DNA from: an uncultured Bacteroidales bacterium | GTDB taxonomy: Bacteria > Bacteroidota > Bacteroidia > Bacteroidales > UBA932 | Direction of reading: 5' to 3' | Length of the DNA stretch: 18,804 bases | Assembly: GCA_934702165.1 (NCBI GenBank) | Contig: CAKUYG010000019.1 | Coordinates: forward strand, 1 to 18,804 | Part shown: piece by piece, positions 1 through 6,685 of the stretch | Layout of the letters: every line of letters starts with the position of its first letter | How positions within the stretch are numbered: the stretch's first letter is position 1 | The notes under the pieces: generated by a model | Seen by the model: the letters and a program-made list of their open reading frames with translations, nothing else | Database searches by the model: none | Told to the model about the DNA's origin: nothing | Translations under genes and position numbers: made by a program

Positions 1-120
1 GACCCGTCCAGCCTTGACAACGCCACCGTATACCACGCCCTGAGGGACCTGGCAGGAAAGATTTTCCCTTACATCAAGAATTATGTGACCGGACTCGGCC
101 AGACAGCATATATGATATGA
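1..120 (+). CDS. C-terminal end of an unidentified protein (5' end outside window)
   Basis: The reading frame is open from the first base and stops with TGA at 118-120, giving 39 residues that end in ...GLGQTAYMI. The stop overlaps the next gene's start as ATGA, the four-base overlap typical of translationally coupled genes, which supports this being a real coding end in the same operon as tsaB. The fragment carries a few aromatic residues (IFPYIKNY) but no motif that I recognise, so no function is proposed. Coding status is likely; identity is unknown. Confidence 0.6.
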   Translation, partial: DPSSLDNATVYHALRDLAGKIFPYIKNYVTGLGQTAYMI

Positions 121-806
121 GCAGAATCATACTTATAGAGACATCCACTTCCCTCTGTTCCGTAGCCCTGGAGCAGGACGGGAAGATCATGGCATCAAGG
201 GAGAGCGATGCACCCAAAGCCCATGCGGCCATGACGGCCCCATTCGTAGGGCAGGTACTTGAAGAGCAGGGACTGAAAGTCAAAGACTGCGATGCGGTGT
301 GCGTCAGCGCCGGCCCCGGATCATATACCGGACTCAGGGTGGGAGTATCCACCGCCAAGGGGCTCTGTTTCGCAGCCGGACTTCCGCTTCTGGCGGTAGG
401 CACCCTCGACATACTCTCCCGCCAGGCCATTGAAGAAGGTATCCCGGAGGGCACGAAGCACATCATCCCCATGGTGGACGCACGCAGAATGGAGGTCTAC
501 ACGGCCACATACGGCACTGACGGCAAGCGTCTTACAGAAGTGGAGCCGATTGTGGTGGACGGGGAGACTTTCAGGAAAGTCCTCTCCGAAGGGCCGGCAG
601 TCTTCATCGGAGACGGGGCGGAGAAGTGCATAGAGGTCATAGGCTCCACCGGATCCGTATTCATCCAGACCTGCCCCAAGGCATCCGCAATGGCCTCCCT
701 CGCGGAAGAAGCATTCAAGGCGGGCGAGTTCAAGGACTGCGCATACTTCGAGCCGTTCTATCTCAAGCAGTTCATAGCCACGACAAGCAAGAAGAAATTA
801 TTCTGA
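117..806 (+). CDS. tsaB: tRNA threonylcarbamoyladenosine biosynthesis protein TsaB
   Basis: TsaB is the inactive, ASKHA-fold paralogue of TsaD. With TsaD and TsaE it forms the cytoplasmic complex that transfers threonylcarbamoyl to A37 of ANN-decoding tRNAs (t6A). The 229-residue length matches the family. The N-terminal ILIETSTSLCSVAL strand-loop (about 5-18), the HAAM region near residue 36 and AGPGSYTGLRVGVSTAKG (65-82) are family hallmarks. The start is the ATG at 117 in an ATGA overlap with the upstream stop. One base separates its stop from the next gene, so it is operonic with both neighbours. No promoter is visible inside the window. TsaD is not nearby, which is common. Assignment is secure. 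Confidence 0.95.
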   Translation: MSRIILIETSTSLCSVALEQDGKIMASRESDAPKAHAAMTAPFVGQVLEEQGLKVKDCDAVCVSAGPGSYTGLRVGVSTAKGLCFAAGLPLLAVGTLDILSRQAIEEGIPEGTKHIIPMVDARRMEVYTATYGTDGKRLTEVEPIVVDGETFRKVLSEGPAVFIGDGAEKCIEVIGSTGSVFIQTCPKASAMASLAEEAFKAGEFKDCAYFEPFYLKQFIATTSKKKLF

Positions 807-807
807 T

Positions 808-1230
808 ATGGAAGGTTTTCTCATAACTATCCTGATGTTCTCCGTCCCGATCGTGGCGGCGATCATCGACAAGAAGCTCAAAGCCGGGAGGAAAGCGCAG
901 CCGCTGGTGCATGCCGAGCCAATAATCTTCGAGGACGAGGAGGAAGAAGAACCTCAACGCGCGATAACGCGCACAGCGGCTGAAGATCCTTGGAAAACAG
1001 ACGACGGGCCACAGGTGGTCGCAACACAGCCTGCAATGCCTCAGCCGGCAGCAACACCGGCGCCGGCGCCGGCCGTCCCGGTAGTGAAGACGCAACACAA
1101 CAAGTCCCCACGGAAGGTCATAAAGAAAACGGACACAGAGAGTTATCCTACTGCTGAAGAAATCCGGCGGGACCGCCGCAAGTTGATCTTGTACAAGGAG
1201 ATAATGACCCCGAAATTCGACAGCGAATAG
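808..1230 (+). CDS. Small membrane-anchored protein, proline/alanine- and acid-rich, function unknown
   Basis: This is a 140-residue protein. Residues 4-20 (FLITILMFSVPIVAAII) form one hydrophobic segment followed by KKLKAGRK, so the most likely topology is N-terminal anchor with the rest in the cytoplasm. Then comes an acidic patch (EDEEEEE, 42-48), a low-complexity Pro/Ala linker around 73-92 and a basic C-terminal tail ending RRKLILYKEIMTPKFDSE. The tail resembles, from memory, a short motif at the C terminus of small Bacteroidetes membrane proteins (K-x-I-Y-x-E-I-x-x-P-K-F), which suggests that the ends are conserved and the middle is free to vary. Its ATG lies one base after the tsaB stop, so the two are probably cotranscribed. 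I do not recognise a named family and propose no function. Confidence 0.75.
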   Translation: MEGFLITILMFSVPIVAAIIDKKLKAGRKAQPLVHAEPIIFEDEEEEEPQRAITRTAAEDPWKTDDGPQVVATQPAMPQPAATPAPAPAVPVVKTQHNKSPRKVIKKTDTESYPTAEEIRRDRRKLILYKEIMTPKFDSE

Positions 1231-1239
1231 GCCGGAGAA

Positions 1240-1270
1240 TTTGTTTTTAGCTCCGCTTTGACTATCTTTG
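1240..1270 (+). promoter_or_regulatory. Bacteroidetes-type promoter upstream of greA
   Basis: TTTG at 1240-1243 is followed, after exactly 19 bases, by TATCTTTG at 1263-1270. This matches the Bacteroidetes primary sigma factor (SigABfr type) consensus TTTG-N19-21-TAnnTTTG. Transcription would start near 1274-1278, about 75 bases before the greA ATG at 1349. It lies just after the stop of the preceding gene (1230), so greA, the HIT gene and the lipoprotein gene would have their own promoter. Confidence 0.7.
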
Positions 1271-1275
1271 CAAAA

Positions 1276-1319
1276 GACAAGGGTTCCGCTCCACAGGCGG
1301 GACTTCTTGTTATTTTTTT
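1276..1319 (+). terminator. Hairpin plus T7 tract in the greA leader: intrinsic terminator or attenuator
   Basis: The inner stem pairs 1283-1289 (GTTCCGC) with 1297-1303 (GCGGGAC), with one G:T wobble. An outer stem pairs 1277-1281 (ACAAG) with 1306-1310 (CTTGT), separated by a small internal loop. Seven T residues follow at 1313-1319. This has the form of a Rho-independent terminator on the plus strand. It would end transcripts arriving from the tsaB side. Because the predicted greA start site is at its 5' edge, it would also be the first structure made in the greA transcript, so it could attenuate greA. The structure was folded by eye, without an energy calculation. Confidence 0.6.
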
Positions 1320-1348
1320 GACAATTGCTTCATTAACAAACTATTACT

Positions 1349-1819
1349 ATGGCAGAAGTACATTATATGAGCCAGGAAGGGCTCGACAAGATCAAGAAGG
1401 AGCTCGCAGAGGCGCTTGCCCAGAGGCCTGTCATCTCGGCAGCCATCGGAGAAGCCAGGGAAAAGGGCGACCTTTCTGAAAACGCGGAATACGAATCAGC
1501 ACGGGAGGCCCAGGGCCTGCTCGAACTCAAGATAGCCAACCTCCAGAACATGATCGTCAACGCGAAGGTCCTGGACAGCTCGCAGCTCAGCACCGACAAA
1601 GTGCAGATGCTCAACAAGGTGAAAGTCAAGAACCTCAACAACGGCCGCGAGATGGAGTTCACCATCGTGGGCGAGAGCGAAGCGGACTTCTCCAAAGGCA
1701 AGCTCGCCGCCACGACCCCTATAGCCAAAGCCCTGCTCGGGCATGGCAAGGGCGAGACGGTGGAGGCCAAGGCCCCGTCAGGCATCATCAAATTTGAAAT
1801 CCTAGACATATCTCTCTGA
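1349..1819 (+). CDS. greA: Transcription elongation factor GreA
   Basis: GreA inserts its coiled coil into the RNA polymerase secondary channel and stimulates cleavage of backtracked RNA. The 156-residue length is typical. The N-terminal domain (about 1-75) is the antiparallel coiled coil, and its tip, REKGDLSENAEY (37-48), carries the two essential acidic residues Asp41 and Glu44 at the same positions as in E. coli GreA. Residues 80-156 form the FKBP-like domain that binds polymerase, ending FEILDISL. The start is the ATG at 1349 after an A/T-rich leader without a clear Shine-Dalgarno, as is usual in Bacteroidetes. The stop overlaps the next start (TGATG), so it is coupled to the HIT gene. 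Regulation is probably through the promoter and hairpin just upstream. Confidence 0.96.
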   Translation: MAEVHYMSQEGLDKIKKELAEALAQRPVISAAIGEAREKGDLSENAEYESAREAQGLLELKIANLQNMIVNAKVLDSSQLSTDKVQMLNKVKVKNLNNGREMEFTIVGESEADFSKGKLAATTPIAKALLGHGKGETVEAKAPSGIIKFEILDISL

Positions 1820-2223
1820 TGGCTACCCTTTTCACAAAAATAGCGATGGGTGCGATCCCGTCATACAAGGTGGCGGAGAACGAGGACTTCTACGCTTTCC
1901 TCGACATCAGCCCGCTCACGCTCGGACACACCCTCGTCATCCCCAAGAAAGTGGAGGACGACTATATCTTCAACCTTGATCCCGTGACATACCAGGGCCT
2001 CTGGGCTTTCGCCCGTGAGGTTGCCGTCGCCCTCAAGGCTGCCGTGCCGTGCAAGAGGGTCGGAGTGGCCGTGCTCGGCATGGAAGTTCCTCATACCCAT
2101 ATACATCTGATACCTCTTCAGACTGAGGGAGACATGGATTTCCGCAAGACCCGCCCGGTTTTCACCAAGGAAGAGATGCAGAAGACCGCAGATGCCATAC
2201 TCGCAGAATATGAGAAGTTATAA
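1819..2223 (+). CDS. HIT-family nucleotide hydrolase (HinT-like)
   Basis: This is a 134-residue histidine triad protein. The triad H-x-H-x-H is at His92, His94 and His96 (PHTHIHLIPL), with His94 the expected nucleophile that attacks the alpha-phosphate of purine nucleoside phosphoramidates or related nucleotides. GHTLVIPK at 36-43 is the usual upstream strand of the fold. The N-terminal zinc-binding cysteine pair seen in some family members (C-x-x-C near residue 5) is absent; the protein begins TLFTKIAMGAIPSYKV. It starts within the greA stop codon, and its 3' end overlaps the start of the lipoprotein gene by 14 bases. The exact substrate cannot be told from sequence. Confidence 0.92.
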   Translation: MATLFTKIAMGAIPSYKVAENEDFYAFLDISPLTLGHTLVIPKKVEDDYIFNLDPVTYQGLWAFAREVAVALKAAVPCKRVGVAVLGMEVPHTHIHLIPLQTEGDMDFRKTRPVFTKEEMQKTADAILAEYEKL

Positions 2224-3316
2224 GATATTCGCCGCAGCCTCCGCGGCCTTTGCGCTTGCCTCCTGCGCACAGCAGGCCGGCATCAGCGGCAAGATTGAAG
2301 GTGCAGCCGACAGCCCGATAGAGGTCCGCCAGCTGGATGTCAACGTCTACACCGTCCTTGACACCATCAAGACCGGAGCCGACGGCTCATTCAAGTACAA
2401 GGTGCCGGTCAAAAAAGGCCAGCCGGAATTCATCTACCTCTTCAAGGGGGACAAACGCATCGCGGCCCTGCTGCTCGAGGCCGGAGAGAAGGCCGTTGTG
2501 GAAGCCGATACTCTCGGCAATTACAGCATCACCGGCTCGGAAGGCTCTGCCAAGCTGGCCGAGGTGGACAAGGCCTACGCGGACTTCATCAAGTCCATGC
2601 TCGCCGCCAGCGGAGACGGCCCGAAGATGGCCAAGGCCTATCTTGATCACTACAGGGCGAGCGTCAAGTACGTGATGAGCAACCCCTACTCCATGACCAC
2701 CATCCCGGTGCTCTATGAGAATATCGGTGAGGGCACCTCTGTGTTCAACCAGCCTACAGACGCGCTGTTCTTCCGCGCGGCCGCAGACTCCCTGAAGACA
2801 GTATATCCGGAATCCCGGTATGTCAAGGCTCTCGACAAGGAAGCCTCCCGCAGGATGAAGATTCTTGAAATCGACGGAATGATCCGCACCGCCGAAGAGC
2901 GCGGATATCCGGACATCACACTCCCGGACATCAACGGCGAAAAGCGCGCCCTCAGTTCAGTAGATGCGAAAGTGGTGATGCTGCATTTCTGGAACGCTGA
3001 AGACGCCGCTCAGAAGATGCTCAATATAGACACCCTTCTCCCTGTATGGAAAGAATATCACAGCAGAGGGTTCGAAATCTACGCCGTCTGCGTCTCTCCT
3101 GACAAAGCCGCCTGGGGCTCAATCGTGAATTCCCAGAAACTCCCTTGGATAAACCTCAACGACGGACTCGGAGCCGCTTCTCCGGCAGTGGTCACTTATG
3201 GCGTGACCTCCCTGCCGAATTCGCTGCTCATAATAGACGGTCAGCTCAGCACCGAACCGGTCAAAGGCGCGGCAGGCCTGCGCAAAGTTCTTGACAGAGA
3301 GCTCGGTCGCAAGTAA
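2210..3316 (+). CDS. Lipoprotein with DUF4369-like N-terminal domain and thioredoxin-like domain lacking CxxC
   Basis: I chose the ATG at 2210 over an earlier one at 2192 because it gives a clean lipoprotein signal: MRSYKIFAAASAAFALASC, with a lipobox L-A-S-C and lipidated Cys19. The protein is 368 residues. Residues of about 24-115 look like the DUF4369 beta-rich domain found ahead of TlpA-type thioredoxins in Bacteroidetes. The C-terminal part (about 230-365) has a thioredoxin/AhpC-TSA layout: ITLPDINGE, VVMLHFWN, then a cis-proline-like SLPNSLLIIDG. The expected C-x-x-C after the F-W strand is replaced by NAEDAAQ, so it is unlikely to do dithiol exchange. It is probably attached to an envelope membrane. 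It overlaps the HIT gene end by 14 bases, and its 3' end overlaps ribF on the opposite strand by 56 bases. Confidence 0.85.
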   Translation: MRSYKIFAAASAAFALASCAQQAGISGKIEGAADSPIEVRQLDVNVYTVLDTIKTGADGSFKYKVPVKKGQPEFIYLFKGDKRIAALLLEAGEKAVVEADTLGNYSITGSEGSAKLAEVDKAYADFIKSMLAASGDGPKMAKAYLDHYRASVKYVMSNPYSMTTIPVLYENIGEGTSVFNQPTDALFFRAAADSLKTVYPESRYVKALDKEASRRMKILEIDGMIRTAEERGYPDITLPDINGEKRALSSVDAKVVMLHFWNAEDAAQKMLNIDTLLPVWKEYHSRGFEIYAVCVSPDKAAWGSIVNSQKLPWINLNDGLGAASPAVVTYGVTSLPNSLLIIDGQLSTEPVKGAAGLRKVLDRELGRK

Positions 3317-4133
3317 GTTGAGCCTTCAGTTCATCTACAGAATTCAAGCGCTTCCCGTCACGGAGGCGCTTTTTGAATTTCACGGTGATATCAAGCCCGT
3401 ATATATATTCCGAAAAACCGAATATGTTGGTCTCTATGATGTCCCCCACATTGGTCATACCATAGAAACGGCGTCCCACCGTCTCGACTTCAGAGAGATA
3501 CACCCCTCGCTTCGGGATCATCTTCAGAGGCTCATACAACTGCATGTTGGCTGTAGGGAAGCCGATGGTACGTCCGAGCTGCTTGCCGCCCACCACGACA
3601 CCGCTCACGGGGTACTCGTAGCCGAGCATGGCCGCAGCATCTTCCACACGCCCGTCTGACAAAGCCGCGCGGATCTTGGTGGAACTCACTATCAGCCCAG
3701 ACTCCAGACTCGCAGGCGGCACCACAATGACATCCAGCCCGAGACTCTCAGCCAGAGGGCGCAACTGGCCGGGAGCGAGAAGATCGGAGCCGAGGGTGTT
3801 GTCATAACCCATAAGAACGGCACTGCCGCCAAGACGGCCACAAACCATCTCCGACAGATACTCTTCAGCTGTCATACAGGCGAATTTCCTGGTGAATTCC
3901 AGCACCTCCACCCTGTCTACCCCGAGCGACTCAAGCATGGAGACCTTCTCCGACGGGGACGAGAGCAGCCTCAAGGTCCTGGCATCCTGCTGTAGAACGG
4001 CTCTCGGATGAGTGGAAAACGTAACAACAATCGCCTCCTCACCCCTTTCACGGGCCGAGGAGACGAGAGCATTTATGACCTGACGGTGTCCCAGATGGAC
4101 ACCGTCAAAAAAACCTGTGGCTACTACAGCCAT
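3261..4133 (-). CDS. ribF: Bifunctional riboflavin kinase / FAD synthetase RibF
   Basis: RibF phosphorylates riboflavin to FMN and adenylylates FMN to FAD. The protein is 290 residues. The N-terminal nucleotidyltransferase domain (1-165) shows GFFDGVHLGHR with the HxGH-type motif His13-His16, THPRAV near 41-46 and SSTKIR at 150-155. The riboflavin kinase domain follows with GRTIGFPTANM (187-197; the PTAN motif binds Mg-ATP) and IETNIF near 233-238, whose Glu aligns with the catalytic base. The segment between NVG and IET is unusually short compared with the family's usual NIGTRPTF loop. The protein starts only about six residues before the GFFDG motif, shorter than most. Its ATG overlaps the glgP end by 10 bases, making it the last gene of the minus-strand run. 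Confidence 0.93.
   Translation of the reverse strand: MAVVATGFFDGVHLGHRQVINALVSSARERGEEAIVVTFSTHPRAVLQQDARTLRLLSSPSEKVSMLESLGVDRVEVLEFTRKFACMTAEEYLSEMVCGRLGGSAVLMGYDNTLGSDLLAPGQLRPLAESLGLDVIVVPPASLESGLIVSSTKIRAALSDGRVEDAAAMLGYEYPVSGVVVGGKQLGRTIGFPTANMQLYEPLKMIPKRGVYLSEVETVGRRFYGMTNVGDIIETNIFGFSEYIYGLDITVKFKKRLRDGKRLNSVDELKAQLTCDRALCQELCAGLPRL
3341..3379 (+). terminator. Intrinsic terminator of the greA-HIT-lipoprotein operon, inside antisense ribF
   Basis: AAGCGCTTCC at 3346-3355 pairs with GGAGGCGCTT at 3362-3371 (ten pairs, one G:T) around a six-base loop. The T run is TTTTT at 3370-3374. An outer stem can pair AATTC 3341-3345 with GAATT 3375-3379. It begins 24 bases after the lipoprotein stop and has the T run only on the plus-strand side, so it should end plus-strand transcription. 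It lies within the ribF coding sequence read on the other strand. Confidence 0.7.
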
Positions 4134-6682
4134 TTCACAAGAGGAAAGTCCTGCCTGTGCGGAAGACGCGGATTCTTCGGATAGATACGGGTGCCCACCT
4201 GATACATTCCTGTCCTTTCCGGCAGCACTTCAGCCTGATAAGTCACTTTGCCGTCGACAACGGAAGTGACCGCAAGCTCGCATACGTTCTGTATATGCAG
4301 CTCTCCTCTGGCGTCGGAAGATGTGAATATCATCTCGACCCCTATGTCCTCCGGCTTTAGACGCCCCAGATCGAGAACAACCTCGCTCTTGAGTTTGTTC
4401 TCCGGAGAGAGAACATATGAAGCGTCAGGCTGGGTATAGGAAACGATGCGGATATTGTTCCACTCGTCACTTACGAGCTGTTTCCAAGCGGCGATCTCCT
4501 TGGCGACCTTGGCCCCGTCTGCAGATAGCTCTCCAAAGCGTGCGCTCTGAGGCTCATAATACTGACGGCAATAGTCCCCAAGCATACGGTTGGTCGTGAA
4601 ATTGCAGGCAACTTCAGCAACAGTGTTCTTTATATACGTGATCCACTTCGGAGAAAGACCTGTCGAAGGATCGATCTCGTAGTAAGAAGGAGCGATGTCG
4701 TTCTCGATGGTGGAGTAGATTGTGGCGGCGTCGAGCTCGTTCTGATAGTTCTGGTCATCGTAAGTCCTCTCCTGCGGGAGAGCCCAGCCTGCCCCGGGTT
4801 TGTAGCCCTCAACCCACCATCCGTCAAGTACGGAGAAATGCATCACACCGTTCATCGCGGCCTTCTCACCTGACGTGCCGGAAGCCTCGAGAGGACGGGT
4901 AGGGTTGTTGAGCCATACGTCCACGCCCTGTACAAGCCTCTTGGCGAGGGTGATGTCGTAGCCCGGCACGAAGACGATCTTACCGAGGAACCTCTCCTGC
5001 TTGGAGATCTCGATGATGTCCTTGATGAGATCCTGTCCCGCCCCGTCAGCCGGATGCGCCTTGCCGGCGAATATGAACTGTACCGGACGCTTAGGATTGT
5101 TGACTATGGCATCGAGCCTGTCAAGATCGCTGAACAGGAGGGTCGCACGCTTGTAAGTCGCGAAGCGGCGCGCGAAACCTATTGTGAGGACATCGTCCCT
5201 AAGCTGCTCCTTGATCGTCACGATCTGGCTCGGAGTATAGTGTGCGCTCTGCTGAGGGTCTGAAAGCCTCTCGCGGATGGCACCGATCAACTCCTTTTTG
5301 AGAGACTTGCGCGTATCCCAAACCTGCTTGTCCGGAACATTGTAGATGCCCTCGAAGCATGTCTTGTCATAGTGGTGAGTCTTGAACTCCTCGCCGAACA
5401 CGTCCGCATGCACGAGTTTCCAATCACGCGCCGCCCATGTCGGATAATGCACACCGTTGGTCACATAGCTGATGTAGAGCTCCTCCGGGAGATAGCCCGG
5501 ATACATCCTCGAGAATATCTCGCGGCTCACCTTGCCGTGGAGCATGGACACACCGTTGACGTTCTGTGACATGTTCGCAGCAAGGAAACTCATGGAGAAC
5601 TCCTCGTTGTGATCGTCCGGATTGACCTTTCCGAGACTCATCATGGTCCTCCAGTCGATACCTATGGCCTGAGGATAATAGCCGATATAGCGGCCCAGAA
5701 GATCCTCGGTGAAGGCATCATGTCCTGCCGGAACAGGAGTATGGGTCGTGAACAGACCTGATGCCCTGATCAGCTCCATGGACTCTGCAAACGAGAGCTG
5801 CTGCTCACGCATGCACTCACGAAGCCTCTCCAGACCGGCAAATGCCGCATGCCCTTCGTTGTAATGATAGATGGTCGGATGCAGACCGAGGGCACGGAGC
5901 GCCCTCACACCGCCAATGCCAAGCAGGATCTCCTGTTTGAGACGGTTCTCCCAGTCTCCTCCGTAAAGCTGATGGGTCACCTGCCTGTCCTCAGGGATAT
6001 TATCCTCATAATCAGTATCAAGCAAATAGAGATCTGTACGGCCTACGGCCACCTTCCATATCCTGGCGTGCAGGTCACGCCCGGCGATTGAGACCTTGAC
6101 AGTCTTCCATACACCGTTCTCGTCGAATACCGGCTCGGCAGGAATCTTCATGAAATCCTGGGCCTGGTACTCGGCCACCTGATTACCCTGAGGAGTGAGC
6201 CTCTGGGTGAAATATCCATAGCGATAGAGCAGGCCGACTGCCACAAGGTTGACATTCATGTCGCTGGTCTCCTTGAGATAATCGCCTGCGAGGATGCCAA
6301 GACCTCCGGAATAAATCTTGAGCGAGGTGTCAAGCCCATATTCCATGCAGAAATAGCCTATAGAAGGCTCCTTGCGCTCGGACTTTTTCGCCATGTAGGC
6401 GTTGAACTCGGCCATCACCTCTCCGAGGCGTGCGATGAAGACATCATCCTGCGCGAGCTCCATATATCTTTTCAGGCTGACCTTGTCAAGAATCTCCATA
6501 GGATTATGCCCGGACTTGTGCCACAGATCATAATCCACACTCTTGAAAAGAGCCTTGGCGTTGTCGTTCCAGCACCACCAGAGATTCTTGCAAAGTGTCT
6601 CCAGCCCGGAGAGTTTCTCCGGAAGGTGTCGGGTCACCATCACGCTCTTCCAGGACGGTGCTCCCATTTCATTGATATTCAT
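4124..6682 (-). CDS. glgP: Alpha-glucan (glycogen) phosphorylase, GT35
   Basis: GlgP releases glucose-1-phosphate from non-reducing ends of alpha-1,4-glucans in the cytoplasm. At 852 residues it is the shorter phosphorylase type (as in Thermotoga and archaea) rather than the E. coli MalP/GlgP type. Visible motifs are FCMEYGLD (111-118), YSGGLGILAGDYLK (124-137), YHYNEGHAAF (272-281), GFARRFATYKR (502-512) and EASGTSGEKAAMNG (599-612), where Lys607 is the expected pyridoxal-phosphate lysine. The C-terminal stretch of about 100 residues is a beta-rich extension. The ATG is three bases after the GH57 stop. It supplies the breakdown arm of the glycogen block. Confidence 0.95.
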   Translation of the reverse strand: MNINEMGAPSWKSVMVTRHLPEKLSGLETLCKNLWWCWNDNAKALFKSVDYDLWHKSGHNPMEILDKVSLKRYMELAQDDVFIARLGEVMAEFNAYMAKKSERKEPSIGYFCMEYGLDTSLKIYSGGLGILAGDYLKETSDMNVNLVAVGLLYRYGYFTQRLTPQGNQVAEYQAQDFMKIPAEPVFDENGVWKTVKVSIAGRDLHARIWKVAVGRTDLYLLDTDYEDNIPEDRQVTHQLYGGDWENRLKQEILLGIGGVRALRALGLHPTIYHYNEGHAAFAGLERLRECMREQQLSFAESMELIRASGLFTTHTPVPAGHDAFTEDLLGRYIGYYPQAIGIDWRTMMSLGKVNPDDHNEEFSMSFLAANMSQNVNGVSMLHGKVSREIFSRMYPGYLPEELYISYVTNGVHYPTWAARDWKLVHADVFGEEFKTHHYDKTCFEGIYNVPDKQVWDTRKSLKKELIGAIRERLSDPQQSAHYTPSQIVTIKEQLRDDVLTIGFARRFATYKRATLLFSDLDRLDAIVNNPKRPVQFIFAGKAHPADGAGQDLIKDIIEISKQERFLGKIVFVPGYDITLAKRLVQGVDVWLNNPTRPLEASGTSGEKAAMNGVMHFSVLDGWWVEGYKPGAGWALPQERTYDDQNYQNELDAATIYSTIENDIAPSYYEIDPSTGLSPKWITYIKNTVAEVACNFTTNRMLGDYCRQYYEPQSARFGELSADGAKVAKEIAAWKQLVSDEWNNIRIVSYTQPDASYVLSPENKLKSEVVLDLGRLKPEDIGVEMIFTSSDARGELHIQNVCELAVTSVVDGKVTYQAEVLPERTGMYQVGTRIYPKNPRLPHRQDFPLVKWL

Positions 6683-6685
6683 ACA

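Noticed and set aside
1057..1072. Perfect 16-base palindrome CCGGCGCCGGCGCCGG
   Set aside because: It lies within the Pro/Ala repeat of the small membrane protein and is explained by alternating Pro and Ala codons; there is no T run and no position suggesting an operator.
1258..1479. 73-codon frame crossing the greA promoter and start
   Set aside because: It overlaps the promoter, the hairpin and the greA coding region in another frame; greA explains the coding signal.
4107..4113. Seven-base A run (T7 on the coding strand) near the ribF start, considered as a phase-variation tract
   Set aside because: It encodes the Phe-Phe of the conserved GFFDG motif, the frame is intact, and seven bases is too short to claim switching in a housekeeping gene.
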